A stretch of DNA of 64,000 nt from Arcobacter sp. F155 (GCF_004116455.1 NZ_PDJU01000005.1:62001-126000), one strand, 5' to 3'. Positions 16,639-25,435 are shown, counted from the first letter of the stretch. The notes: generated from the letters alone by a model not told the origin. Numbers and translations are program-made.

Positions 16639-17886
16639 ATGTATTTTAAAAAATTAGAAATGAAAGAGTGGCAACAGTTTGATACTGTCGAAATCGATCT
16701 ACACGATAGATTGACAATAATTACGGGAGCAAATGGAAGTGGCAAGACTACAATTCTTAATCTATTTGCAAGGCATTTTGGTTGGAATATTCCTTCGCTC
16801 GCAACCCCTAAAGAGGAAAGAAACACAGGAATAGTTAAGTTCTTTACTCGATTTTTTAAAGGTGAAGACAATAGTCATACAACTAATTTTGGGACAATAC
16901 AGTATTCAAATAATGTCAATGGCATATTATCAATACAAAACCCAAATACGGCACAATATCAAGTCCATATTGCAAATCTGCAACCAGTAAAGTGTTTTTA
17001 TATTCCTTCACACAGAGCAATTTTCAGGTATCAGCCACTTGGGAATATCCCAACTACAAAAAAGAATAAGCAAACCGCATTCAATGAAGTTTCTCAATTA
17101 AATAAACAAAGATATTTTGGCAATAATAATCAGCAATCAACAAGTTTCGTAATGAAAAATACGTTGATCGGTTGGGCTATCAATGGTTACGGAGTAACCA
17201 ATAACAACAAGACTATTATGCCTCAAGATACAGAGCAAATTGGTTACTTTGAAGGCTTCCAAGAAGCACTTAGAAAAATACTTCCTGATACATTAGGCTT
17301 CAAGGAGCTAGAAATTAGAAAGATGGAAATTGTGTTTGTCTGTAACGATGGTGAAGATGAGTTCTTATTAGAAACTGCATCAGGTGGAATTAGTGCTCTT
17401 ATTGATATGGCATGGCAAATATTTATGTATTCAACCAATGAAAATAATGATTTTACTGTCATTATTGATGAAATAGAAAATCACCTGCATCCAATAATGC
17501 AAAGATCAATTCTGCAAAACTTGTTAAATGCTTTCCCAAAAGCAAGGTTTATAGTCTCCACTCATAGTCCTCTTGTTGTTGGTTCGGTCAAAGATTCAAA
17601 TATATATGCTCTCATATACAACAATGTAAAGAAAATTCAGTCCAAAAAGTTAGATCTTTTAGGTGAAGCCAAATCTGCAACGGAAATTTTAGATGAAGTA
17701 TTGGGTGTTTCTTTCACTATGCCCGTATGGGTTGAAGATAATCTGATGAGAATTATTGACAATTATAGCCGTTCCCCAATAACACAAGAGAGTATTTCCG
17801 AGTTAAGAAAAGAATTATCAGAAACGGGGCTAGAGAAGTTATTGCCTTATGCTATTCAGGGGATAGCGGAGAAATCATATGATTAA
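16639..17886 (+). CDS. ptuA: Septu PtuA-like ATPase (cassette 2)
   Basis: A 415-residue AAA ATPase of the SMC/ABC-like type: Walker A GANGSGKTT near residue 32, a signature-like GGISALIDMAWQIF, Walker B FTVIIDEIENHLHP, and the switch motif VSTHSPLVVGS. With the overlapping HNH gene it forms the two-gene arrangement of Septu, in which the ATPase binds DNA and the HNH subunit cuts phage or host DNA or RNA. The start overlaps nothing and has GAAGGAA upstream. The two genes share one integron-type cassette, which is large for a cassette. Retron-associated ATPase/HNH pairs look alike, but I see no reverse transcriptase here. Confidence 0.75.
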   Translation: MYFKKLEMKEWQQFDTVEIDLHDRLTIITGANGSGKTTILNLFARHFGWNIPSLATPKEERNTGIVKFFTRFFKGEDNSHTTNFGTIQYSNNVNGILSIQNPNTAQYQVHIANLQPVKCFYIPSHRAIFRYQPLGNIPTTKKNKQTAFNEVSQLNKQRYFGNNNQQSTSFVMKNTLIGWAINGYGVTNNNKTIMPQDTEQIGYFEGFQEALRKILPDTLGFKELEIRKMEIVFVCNDGEDEFLLETASGGISALIDMAWQIFMYSTNENNDFTVIIDEIENHLHPIMQRSILQNLLNAFPKARFIVSTHSPLVVGSVKDSNIYALIYNNVKKIQSKKLDLLGEAKSATEILDEVLGVSFTMPVWVEDNLMRIIDNYSRSPITQESISELRKELSETGLEKLLPYAIQGIAEKSYD

Positions 17887-18460
17887 GATAAGTCGTCAAC
17901 CTTGTCCGTATCCTGATGCTCTTATAAATGGCAATTACAAGCATCATAGAAATAAATTAGCCTTGAAAGAATCAAGCTTTGATAAATGCATGTATTGTGA
18001 AAGTAAAATCTCCCATATTGATTTCGCACATGTAGAGCATATCAAGCCTAAAGCTGAGGGGAAATATCCTGAATTAGAGTTTGAATGGTCAAACTTGGGA
18101 TACGCTTGTCCTAAGTGTAATAATGAAAAGTCTGATAAATATCATGATGACTTGCCGTATATTAATCCGTATGAAGACGATCCTAAAGAGCACCTGTTTG
18201 CAGCTGGCACATTTCTATTTGTAAAAAATGGGTCTGAGCGTGGAGAAATGACAATTAGAGATATCAACCTTAACAGGCCAGAGATTATTGAAAAAAGGCT
18301 AGAAAGAATCAATGAAATACAGAAAGCCCTTAATGCCTGTTTCCGTACTAACAGTGAATCTCTAAAAGACGTTCTCTTGCAGGAGCTTAGAAGAGAAGCC
18401 AATGATGATAAAGAGTATTCACTTTTTATTACTGCCTTACTTGATGCTCATGCAGTATAA
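17879..18460 (+). CDS. ptuB: Septu PtuB-like HNH nuclease
   Basis: A 193-residue protein overlapping ptuA by 8 bases. Its HNH/treble-clef core is visible: CMYCESKI, then FAHVEHIKPKAEGKYPEL, WSNLGYACPKCNNEKSDKY, with two Cys-x2-Cys zinc pairs and the catalytic His of VEHI. This is the pattern of the small HNH partners of PtuA-type ATPases. It acts as the effector, probably degrading nucleic acid when the complex senses infection. Its stop is two bases before the attC core of the cassette. Confidence 0.75.
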   Translation: MIKISRQPCPYPDALINGNYKHHRNKLALKESSFDKCMYCESKISHIDFAHVEHIKPKAEGKYPELEFEWSNLGYACPKCNNEKSDKYHDDLPYINPYEDDPKEHLFAAGTFLFVKNGSERGEMTIRDINLNRPEIIEKRLERINEIQKALNACFRTNSESLKDVLLQELRREANDDKEYSLFITALLDAHAV

Positions 18461-18462
18461 AA

Positions 18463-18513
18463 GCATAACAAAACAGTGGAGCCAATCAAAAATGCGCAAG
18501 TGGCTTTTTGATT
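18463..18513 (+). repeat. Truncated attC site of the Septu cassette
   Basis: GCATAAC (18463-18469) is the exact complement of the cassette's left boundary GTTATGC (16594-16600). Inner arms AATCAAAAA (18484-18492) and TTTTTGATT (18505-18513) follow. The expected closing GTTATGC is missing; instead the sequence passes into a dispersed repeat at about 18528, so the array was broken here. The rest of 18514-18920 holds that repeat and no gene that I can see. Confidence 0.6.
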
Positions 18514-18527
18514 GTTCACTTCAAACA

Positions 18528-18619
18528 TTCCCTAACCTCTTACTTTTAGAGCAGTTTTTACTAACAATAAACTTTGTTCCAAAAAGAGTTGAATTTTGAA
18601 GCATGTTCAACAAGTACAG
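18528..18619. repeat. Dispersed ~90-bp repeat, copy 1
   Basis: Recognisable by CTAACCTCTTACTTTT, GAGCAGTTTTTACTAA and TTGTTCCAAAAAGAGTTGAA. A second copy in the same orientation is at 19776-19868, and a diverged partial copy at about 26910-26960 leads into a decayed transposase. They may be solo ends of one insertion-sequence family. Confidence 0.5.
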
Positions 18620-18920
18620 TTTCTGGAAATTTTAAAGTTTTATTAATAGTTAAATAAATAAAAAACTGACCTGAAGTATCTCTTGTATTTCCTATTTAAG
18701 ATTTTTTATCTGTTATGCGAATACTTTTGTGTGTATTTAGAGAATTCACAGTTTCATGATTTAAATTTTGACTTTCTTTTTTATTCTTAATATTTATACT
18801 TTTATTGGTTTCTTGTTCTATTGAATAATATTTTAACTCAGTATTTTAATTAGAAATATTTCCATTTATAAAAAAGACTACAGATATTCCAATAAAAAGT
18901 GCTAATTGTATAATGTATTT

Positions 18921-19676
18921 TTAAACATTAATATTAACTTTTTGTGCTTCTAATTTTTCAGTATATGTATTATAAATACGTTCATATCTCTCAAATGCAG
19001 TTTTATAATCATCATAAACGGGACTTCCTTTGGACTCTTCCATTCTTTGTTTTGCAAGATTAAACATGGTAGATATATAATCCGTAGCTTCTGAAGAACT
19101 AAATTTAGTTTCATTATAATTAATTCCTCTTTGTCCACTTTCATAAAGTGCTTTATCTGCTGCATTTATAAATATTCCTAATTCTCTTGGGTTTGCTATA
19201 CCAGAGCCAATTGCATCCCAAAATTCAGGACTTACTCTCAGCACATTATTTATTGTTGGTGTACCCAATGAAAAATTCTGAGTTTCTAATGCGAGTTCAA
19301 TTGAAAATTGCTGTCTATCTTTCAAACTTAATTTTGTTTTTGCTTCTTCAAAAATTGCTTCATTAGCAATATTATCTTCACTAAAATTATTTGAGATGTT
19401 TATTGAAAATTTAATTTGACTTCTCTCTTCTTCACTTTTTGAAGAAAAATATTTATCAACATCTTCATTACTCATACCTTTTGTATTTTCATAGGTATAC
19501 ACATTATGAAGTCTCTCTTTAGGTACTTCATTTTCCACAATATAAGTATTCTTTTCCAAACTTTTTTCTTTTTGTGTTAAAAATTCGTCTGCAAAACTTG
19601 TTGAATCTACTTTCTTTTCTATTGATTTAGTAACTGAATATTGTTCTAAAAATGTTGTATTTGTATTTACTTGAAT
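18921..19676 (-). CDS. Unknown 251-aa protein, probable AUU start
   Basis: The reading frame has an ATG-free N-terminal extension from 19559 back to an ATT codon at 19676, which has AAAGGA six bases upstream. Starting there gives IQVNTNTTFLEQYSVTKS, a convincing N-terminus that would be MQVNTNT with one base change. Otherwise translation would start at the TTG at 19559. The protein is soluble and helical, has SLKDRQQFSIELALETQNFSLG in its middle, and has no recognised domain. Either a rare AUU start or a start-codon mutation is involved. The 18620-18920 stretch downstream has no gene. Confidence 0.5.
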   Translation of the reverse strand: MQVNTNTTFLEQYSVTKSIEKKVDSTSFADEFLTQKEKSLEKNTYIVENEVPKERLHNVYTYENTKGMSNEDVDKYFSSKSEEERSQIKFSINISNNFSEDNIANEAIFEEAKTKLSLKDRQQFSIELALETQNFSLGTPTINNVLRVSPEFWDAIGSGIANPRELGIFINAADKALYESGQRGINYNETKFSSSEATDYISTMFNLAKQRMEESKGSPVYDDYKTAFERYERIYNTYTEKLEAQKVNINV

Positions 19677-19775
19677 AATTTATCCTTTTTTTAATACATA
19701 ATTTTATTATATATAATACTATAAAGAGGCTTGATCTGTCAACGTTAAAGCAGACACAAAAATTCTGAACAATTT

Positions 19776-19868
19776 TTTCCTCAACCTCTTACTTTTTGAG
19801 CAGTTTTTACTAATGGAAAGATTGTTCCAAAAAGAGTTGAAATGTTGAGCATACTCTATAAGTACTGT
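19776..19868. repeat. Dispersed ~90-bp repeat, copy 2
   Basis: Same orientation as 18528-18619 and alike over most of its length (TCAACCTCTTACTTTTTGAG, CAGTTTTTACTAA, TTGTTCCAAAAAGAGTTGA). Together the copies bracket the 251-aa gene, so that gene may have moved as a unit between two repeat ends. Confidence 0.5.
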
Positions 19869-19939
19869 TAATGAATCAAAAAGAGACTATATTAATATCC
19901 TAATATGGTATACTTATACAATTATTTTAAGGAACTAAT

Positions 19940-20557
19940 ATGTCAATAGAATCGATGATCACGTTTTATTTAGCAATATTTATTTTTAGTATTACACCAG
20001 GACCTGGTGTATTTGCGCTTATATCAAATTCATTGAATAACAATATTAAAACATCTTATGCTTTAGCATTTGGTATGTCTATTTCTGATGTTGTTTACTT
20101 GGTACTTGCTTTTTTTGGTCTAGTTGCTCTAACACAAAATTATGCAACCGTATTTGAATTTATTAGAATTGCTGGTGGAATTTATTTAATCTATTTAGGT
20201 TATAAAATTTGGACATCTCCCATAGAAACAGAAATCAAAAATGAAAAGGTGACAAAGGCTTCATATACAGGTAACTTTTTAAAAGGCTTTTTAATCTCAG
20301 CATCTAATCCTAAAGTTATTATATTTTATATTGCATTTTTACCTACATTTATGGATTTAAGTGTATTAGGTGTTAGTGATTTGATTGTAATTAGCACAAT
20401 AACTTTATTCGCATTAATGAATGGTCTTTTATTTATTTCATATAGTGCATATAGTGCAAGAAGAGTATTAACAACAAATAAATCTGTAAGTATATTAAAT
20501 AGAACAGCTGGTTCTATTATGGGATTAGCTGGAGCATATCTAATAAATAAAGATTGA
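19940..20557 (+). CDS. LysE/RhtB-family amino-acid exporter
   Basis: A 205-residue protein with the family's opening SITPGPGVFALISNSLNNNIK (split around the GPG turn) and about six hydrophobic helices. FLKGFLISASNPKVIIFYIAFLPTF is the second family motif. LysE/RhtB proteins export amino acids such as lysine, threonine or homoserine lactone. AAGGAACTAAT stands before the ATG. The gene is followed by a strong terminator and is the only transporter in this part of the element, so it is probably a passenger. Confidence 0.8.
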   Translation: MSIESMITFYLAIFIFSITPGPGVFALISNSLNNNIKTSYALAFGMSISDVVYLVLAFFGLVALTQNYATVFEFIRIAGGIYLIYLGYKIWTSPIETEIKNEKVTKASYTGNFLKGFLISASNPKVIIFYIAFLPTFMDLSVLGVSDLIVISTITLFALMNGLLFISYSAYSARRVLTTNKSVSILNRTAGSIMGLAGAYLINKD

Positions 20558-20606
20558 ATCATTATTTATTAACAAGTTTAACAACCTTTGAATTTCTAAA
20601 CATCTT

Positions 20607-20635
20607 GAAGTAGTCAAATTGACTACTTCTTTTTA
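20607..20635 (+). terminator. Terminator after the LysE-like gene
   Basis: GAAGTAGTC (20607-20615) and GACTACTTC (20621-20629) form a perfect 9-bp stem followed by TTTTT. It overlaps the last codons of the convergent resolvase gene and would serve both strands. Confidence 0.65.
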
Positions 20636-21186
20636 GCTACATCTTTAATTGCTCTATAGATAGTATTACGTGCTACATGAAATAACTTGGATAACAAGGC
20701 AACAGACTTTCCTTTTTCATGTTGTTTGTATATTACATTCTTCTCTTTAGTACTTAGTATAGCTTTTCTACCAAACTGAACACCTTTTTTCTTTGCAGCT
20801 TCAATTCCTTCTCTAACACGTTCATTTATTAAATCACGTTCAAATTCTGCAATTGCACCTAACATTGTAAATAATAGTCTTCCTGCAGGAGATGTTGTAT
20901 CAATATTTTGATGTAAGACTTTGAGATCTACATCCTTATCCTGTAAAAACTTTGCAATATTATGAAGATCTATTACAGACCTTGCTAATCTATCAAGTTT
21001 TGTAATGTAAAGGACATCACCTTCTCTTATAAAATCCATCATGATTTTAAACTGTTCACGATTTGATTCATTCTTTCCTGATCTCTTTTCTGAGAAAATC
21101 TTTTCACATCCAGAACTCTTGAGTTGATCAATTTGATTCTGAAGATTTTGACTAGAAGTTGAAACTCTTGCATAACCTACATTCAT
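20623..21186 (-). CDS. Serine resolvase/invertase
   Basis: A 187-residue small serine recombinase: VGYARVSTSSQNLQNQ with the catalytic Ser, LYITKLDRLARSVIDL, GRLLFTMLGAIAEFERDLI, and a C-terminal Hin-type HTH (VALLSKLFHVARNTIYRAIKD). Such enzymes resolve Tn3-like cointegrates or invert segments. No Tn3-type transposase is near, so it is either an orphan or acts on short sites in the element. The 300-bp gap upstream (21187-21487) includes one copy of the ACAGGTTGTTGAACTT repeat and could contain its sites. Confidence 0.85.
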   Translation of the reverse strand: MNVGYARVSTSSQNLQNQIDQLKSSGCEKIFSEKRSGKNESNREQFKIMMDFIREGDVLYITKLDRLARSVIDLHNIAKFLQDKDVDLKVLHQNIDTTSPAGRLLFTMLGAIAEFERDLINERVREGIEAAKKKGVQFGRKAILSTKEKNVIYKQHEKGKSVALLSKLFHVARNTIYRAIKDVAKKK

Positions 21187-21265
21187 AATAAATCCTTTGT
21201 ATTGAACTTACTATTTATCTCATATATTGGAAGAATTGTAAAGTAGTGATTATTTCTCTAAAAGA

Positions 21266-21289
21266 ACAGGTTGTTGAACTTAGTTTTTA
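21266..21289. repeat. Dispersed repeat ACAGGTTGTTGAACTT, copy 2
   Basis: Same orientation as the copy at 15683-15707, conserved through ACAGGTTGTTGAACTT and on into GTTTTTA. The two copies lie about 5.6 kb apart and bracket cassette array 1, the LysE gene and the resolvase gene. Confidence 0.4.
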
Positions 21290-21487
21290 GTAGTAGAAAC
21301 TTTATCATTTCTGTATCCTAAAAGTGTAACCAGACCAAGTTATTATATTTCTAGTAAAAAATCTGAATTCTTAATATAAAATAAAAAGTTGAATTGAATT
21401 TGAATTAAAAAGAGGGCAAAATAGGAAAAATAAATTTCATCCTACTTGAAAAGAAGACTTAGTTCCTTGTTAAATCCTCAAATATAG

Positions 21488-22135
21488 TTAACTTGTAGCA
21501 TTATCTGCAATGAGTTGGCAGTAAAAAATCCAACATAGGATTGCAAATTCACCTGTATCATTGTGTGTTGACCATATGATATCGGTAGGAGATTTAACAT
21601 TTGTAAGATTATATGATAATAAAAATCCTCTACAATTTGTAAGGGTATCTTTATTTTTATGTGCAGAGAAATTTCTCGTTAATTGGATATCATTGATTAT
21701 TGCTGTTGAACCAAAAGCCGTTATTAAAGTATTATGATTGTGTGGAGATAGGAAGTTTATGGCATCAATTAATTTACTTGTATCTCCCCATGTTATATCA
21801 TAAGCACTTTTGTAGCTCAAATGTCCATTTGCAGTAGGGTTTCTATGACTTTTATTAGCAGAGACTTCATATGATAATCTAAGTGTTGATAAATCAGGAC
21901 TTGATAATTTAGGTATTTGTAAATTATTCCTATCTTTGGTACCTTGGCAAGACAGAATTAAAATTTTTTTACAAAATAGGCACCAAGCTTGCCATAAATC
22001 TGATAACAAGTTTTCTGATAAATAGTTAAATTCCCATTCTTGGATAGAATGTTTATTCACTAATATTTTATTTGCACGATTTGTTAATTTTTCACATTTC
22101 TTTTCAAAGTCTAAATACAATTTATTCAAATACAC
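21488..22135 (-). CDS. MAE_28990-type HEPN protein, partner of DUF262
   Basis: A 215-residue protein starting two bases after the DUF262 gene stop. It contains LTRNFSAHKNKD, which has the R-x4-H arrangement of HEPN RNases, in the context usual for the MAE_28990/MAE_18760 group. Members are found directly downstream of DUF262 proteins, as here, in what are thought to be toxin-antitoxin or defence pairs. No membrane segment is visible. The activity, probably RNA cleavage, is by family resemblance. Confidence 0.65.
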   Translation of the reverse strand: MYLNKLYLDFEKKCEKLTNRANKILVNKHSIQEWEFNYLSENLLSDLWQAWCLFCKKILILSCQGTKDRNNLQIPKLSSPDLSTLRLSYEVSANKSHRNPTANGHLSYKSAYDITWGDTSKLIDAINFLSPHNHNTLITAFGSTAIINDIQLTRNFSAHKNKDTLTNCRGFLLSYNLTNVKSPTDIIWSTHNDTGEFAILCWIFYCQLIADNATS

Positions 22136-22137
22136 GA

Positions 22138-23175
22138 TTATAAATTACCAGTTAATGCTCTTATTAAATATTCAGTCCTTATAGTTCTTTGTGGTGCATT
22201 TGTAGTCCTTGCAGAACAAGAGCTTACATAATCTCTGTATCGACCATCTTCATCATGTAATTCATGTGCATCTGCAAGAATTGATAAGTTTCGCACAATT
22301 TCATCATCAGAAATATGATGATTTGTAATATTAAAGTTAGAATCTTTTAATTCATCCCTAATGTATAAAAATGCACAAAATAAAGAATGAATTACATATG
22401 ATTTTACAATAGTTGTTTCTCTTAAATGTATCAAAATACTATTAATAAAATCAAAAAATTCCATTAGAATTCTTTCATAATTTCTGCTCTCCTCAAACAC
22501 TTCATTATATTTTTTATATAATGATTCAATAGCAGGTTGACTTTTTGAAGTAATTCCTTTATCTATAGCAATTACCAATTCTGCGATGAATTCAGAATCA
22601 TGCATTCTTGCTAATTGTTTAGGCGTAAATATTTTAAAGTTTTCTAATATAGGTGATATTTTATCTGCTAAATCAACTATAAACCATTTAAATAAACCTT
22701 GATAAGTAGAATGTCTAAGTTCAGCTTTTGATAAAGGTGTTGTATAAGCATTCATTCTTCTAAACATTTCAAATAATTCAGGTCTATTTGCATTTAAAAC
22801 AATTGATGCTTCAATTTGATATGTATTTAAACTTCTTTGTTTTTCTAGAGGTAAATCTTCATATTTAAGACCACTAAAATTCGCAGATGTTGAATCTAAT
22901 GCAAATCGGTTATTTATAAAGTCTTGTATTGTAGTAATTCTTTGCTGTCCATCAATGATCTCTTTTATAGGTCGATTAGTTTTTTCATTAATTGTCTGAT
23001 ATAAGTATATTTTTGGGAAAGGATACTCTTCAAGAATTGTATCTATGAAATAACTTCGTGCAGAATTTGGCCAAATACCTCCTGCTCTTTGATAGTCTCT
23101 ATTTATTACCATTTCTTTTCTCTCTAGCATAGCCATAATGTCATAAAGACTAAATTGTGATATATTTACTGTCAT
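22138..23175 (-). CDS. DUF262 protein (ParB-like NTPase/nuclease domain)
   Basis: A 345-residue protein when started at the ATG at 23175 (GAGG upstream); the frame stays open to 23220 but has no ribosome site there. Motifs of DUF262 are clear: VINRDYQRAGGIWPN, FPKIYLYQ, IIDGQQRITTIQDFI (the DGQQR motif), and MFRRMNAYTTPLSKAELR (the R-x-N-x2-T..L...E motif). DUF262 domains occur in GmrSD-type restriction enzymes and in pairs with HEPN proteins. It lacks the C-terminal HNH domain (DUF1524) of GmrSD, so the downstream HEPN protein is the probable effector. Confidence 0.8.
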   Translation of the reverse strand: MTVNISQFSLYDIMAMLERKEMVINRDYQRAGGIWPNSARSYFIDTILEEYPFPKIYLYQTINEKTNRPIKEIIDGQQRITTIQDFINNRFALDSTSANFSGLKYEDLPLEKQRSLNTYQIEASIVLNANRPELFEMFRRMNAYTTPLSKAELRHSTYQGLFKWFIVDLADKISPILENFKIFTPKQLARMHDSEFIAELVIAIDKGITSKSQPAIESLYKKYNEVFEESRNYERILMEFFDFINSILIHLRETTIVKSYVIHSLFCAFLYIRDELKDSNFNITNHHISDDEIVRNLSILADAHELHDEDGRYRDYVSSCSARTTNAPQRTIRTEYLIRALTGNL

Positions 23176-23488
23176 TCCAAGTCCTCTTTTATTGATGTAA
23201 ATAATATACACTAAAATCAATTTATAATGAATAAAATATTATGTGTTTATTTTATATATTATTGTAATCCATCATAAATATTAGACATTTCTGTCTACAT
23301 TACTGCTCATAATATATTAGACATTTTGCAGGTTTATTACAATATCACCTTAATATACATACAAAATGTACTATTGTCATCTAAATATCCACATTAAACA
23401 TATATAAAAAGCATATCATAAACTTAAAATTTATTTAATAAACATCTCAGTTTTCAATATTTTTTATAGTAATATCTACAAAAATACT

Positions 23489-23597
23489 TTATTTAAGGTG
23501 TTTGTAGGCATTTTAATATAAGACATTTCTTGTGCATGTTATTTGTTGGTTTTTAGGGTGTTTTATATATAATGTATATTTAATAAATAGTTAGGTA
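23489..23597 (+). promoter_or_regulatory. Cassette-array leader 2: Pc-like promoter and attI-like site
   Basis: Near-duplicate of 15739-15846. TTGGTT (23546-23551) and TATAAT (23568-23573) have a 16-bp spacer, and GTTAGGT (23590-23596) is the boundary of the first cassette of array 2. The 23221-23488 part of the gap is AT-rich, with TTAGACATTT twice and no gene. Confidence 0.6.
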
Positions 23598-23610
23598 CTT
23601 AAGGTAAACT

Positions 23611-24090
23611 ATGAAAAATGAACAAGTATGTCTATGTGGAGAAGAAGCTAAAGAGTTCAAAGAAATACTTAAAAAGGAAGTTAAATTTAATATCACTCCT
23701 ATTAAATTATTTCATGAAAATATTGGTTGGTTTTGTGAGTTAGATGACCTAAAAATCAATAAATGGCCAATCTCTAAAAATGATGGAGTGTATTTACTTT
23801 GGGAGAAAATTGATTATTGTCCTCAACATAAACTATTCATTTCTGAAGCACTTTATGTCGGAAAGGGGAATATCAAAAAAAGAATCTATGATCATGCAAA
23901 AAATAAAGGGTTTACCGAAGAAAACTTGGTTTATTTTTCATTCCTAGATATTCCTAATAGGTCAGCCAAATATATCGAACAATTATTATTGGATTTGTAT
24001 AAATTCCCTTTGAACAAAGCAGAAAATAATGGGCAAGCAGTTCTTTATTCATACCTAACTCAAACTGAAGTCGATTTTGGCACGTTATAA
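23611..24090 (+). CDS. GIY-YIG-like nuclease domain protein (cassette 3)
   Basis: A 159-residue protein. Its C-terminal half shows the GIY-YIG order: NDGVYLLW, EALYVGKGNIKKRIYDHAKN, YIEQLLLDLYKFPLNKAEN, giving the two Tyr strands, the Arg, the His, the metal-binding Glu and the closing Asn. The N-terminal part has CLCGEEAKEF, with no known domain. It is the first gene after leader 2, with AAGG upstream of the ATG. The attC core of its cassette lies inside the last codons, as seen in compact cassettes. A DNA-cutting role is inferred. Confidence 0.65.
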   Translation: MKNEQVCLCGEEAKEFKEILKKEVKFNITPIKLFHENIGWFCELDDLKINKWPISKNDGVYLLWEKIDYCPQHKLFISEALYVGKGNIKKRIYDHAKNKGFTEENLVYFSFLDIPNRSAKYIEQLLLDLYKFPLNKAENNGQAVLYSYLTQTEVDFGTL

Positions 24091-24143
24091 AACACCTCAT
24101 AATATATTCAATTCGGCTCAGCTAGTTGGCTTAAATGTTAGGA
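24053..24143 (+). repeat. attC site of cassette 3
   Basis: ACCTAAC (24053-24059) is the exact complement of the cassette's left boundary GTTAGGT, and GTTAGGA (24137-24143) is its right end. Inner arms are imperfect (ACTGAAGTCGATTTTG against CAATTCGGCTCAGCTAGT). The left core overlaps the coding end of the gene. Confidence 0.65.
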
Positions 24144-24159
24144 TAAAGGACATATACAA

Positions 24160-25350
24160 TTGAAAAGAACAATATTTTATTCATGGCAATCTGATTTACC
24201 AAATAAGACAAATTGGGGTTTTATTGAAGATTGTATTGTTTCATCAACAAAAGAACTCAAGAAAATCAAACCTATCCCTATCAATATAAATATTGATAGA
24301 GCAACAAGAGAAGAGACAGGTAGCCCCGATATTACAGAATCTATATTTAGTAAAATTAGTAATAGCAGTGTATTTATTGCAGATATATCTATTGTTAATA
24401 ATTTCTGGCTTAATAAAAAAGGTAGAAAAACTCCTAATCCCAATGTCTTAATAGAGCTTGGCTATGCCGCTAGAACAATTGGTTGGGAAAAAATTATTTG
24501 TATTTTTAATACTGATTACGGAAACTTGAATGATTTACCCTTTGATTTAAGAAATCGAAGGATAATGCCTTACAACTTAAAAAATAAGATAAAGCCTGAT
24601 GTAAAAAAAGCTCTATCAAATCAAATTAAAAAATCAATTCTGGAAATGCAATCTAAAGGAATTTTGACAGATAAAATTTTAGATTTTCTAAAAAAAGAAA
24701 TTGACCAAGAAATGCTAATGCTGATTTCCCATTTGGTACGTTTTATTAATAAATCTGAAAGTGATAATTTTTTTGATAATACAACTGCATTTATTAATTT
24801 AGACAAACTGGGAATAATAGAAATATTAAGAGACAAAAAAATTCTTGGCTTTGATATTTTAAAAAGTTTTCATGAACACGAAAAAAAGTTTTATTCATTT
24901 GTAAATCAAGCAATGGGTTCTCAATACTATAATCGTGAAATATTGAATTCATTAATTGATATATATGAGTGGTTTTCTGAGTATAATAAAGTGAGAACAA
25001 ATTATTTTTCCAATTTATTAATTAAACTTGATGAAACGAAAATAGGTTTTTATGTTGTACATAGCTCTACAGTTACAGAGGATAATAATTTTAATAAAAG
25101 ATACTTGTTAATGAAAAGAATAGATGATACACATGGACAAGTTGCTAATCTAGGTGATTTTTATTCTGGAAATGTTGAACACTTAACTAATTTCTATAAA
25201 TTAGATGAAAAGTATCTAGATAAATATGCAGGTATTATTAGTTTACTTATAAAAAGTTTTAACAAATGGCTACAATTAACTAATAATGAAATCATCATGG
25301 ACTTTGCTAAAACTTTTAGGGTTAAAAAAAGTGATGGTGAATGGCTATAA
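24160..25350 (+). CDS. TIR-like nucleotide-binding protein (cassette 4)
   Basis: A 396-residue protein beginning at TTG: KRTIFYSWQSDLPNKTNWGFI, then NIDRATREETGSPDIT, SSVFIADISIVN, PNPNVLIELGYAARTIGWEKIICIFN and LPFDLRNRRI. This is the pattern of bacterial TIR-like/nucleotide-binding domains placed at the N-terminus of stand-alone defence proteins, with the Glu of VLIELGYA as the likely NADase residue. The remaining ~240 residues are helical and unassigned and may sense infection. It forms a complete one-gene cassette with attC sites on both sides. Confidence 0.65.
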   Translation: MKRTIFYSWQSDLPNKTNWGFIEDCIVSSTKELKKIKPIPININIDRATREETGSPDITESIFSKISNSSVFIADISIVNNFWLNKKGRKTPNPNVLIELGYAARTIGWEKIICIFNTDYGNLNDLPFDLRNRRIMPYNLKNKIKPDVKKALSNQIKKSILEMQSKGILTDKILDFLKKEIDQEMLMLISHLVRFINKSESDNFFDNTTAFINLDKLGIIEILRDKKILGFDILKSFHEHEKKFYSFVNQAMGSQYYNREILNSLIDIYEWFSEYNKVRTNYFSNLLIKLDETKIGFYVVHSSTVTEDNNFNKRYLLMKRIDDTHGQVANLGDFYSGNVEHLTNFYKLDEKYLDKYAGIISLLIKSFNKWLQLTNNEIIMDFAKTFRVKKSDGEWL

Positions 25351-25351
25351 A

Positions 25352-25420
25352 TCCTAACAAATCAATGGAGCCTATAAATTACCCTGCGGGCAATTTATAG
25401 GCTCATTTTCAACGTTATAA
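25352..25420 (+). repeat. attC site of cassette 4
   Basis: The best attC in the window. TCCTAAC (25352-25358) is the exact complement of its left boundary GTTAGGA, GTTATAA (25414-25420) closes it, and inner arms GAGCCTATAAATT (25368-25380) and AATTTATAGGCTC (25392-25404) pair perfectly. It starts two bases after the gene's stop. Confidence 0.75.
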
Positions 25421-25435
25421 GAAAAGGTTCATGTA

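Noticed and set aside
18402-18599. Open frame after ptuB
   Set aside because: It lies over the end of ptuB and the truncated attC site and repeat; no ribosome site or conserved motif.
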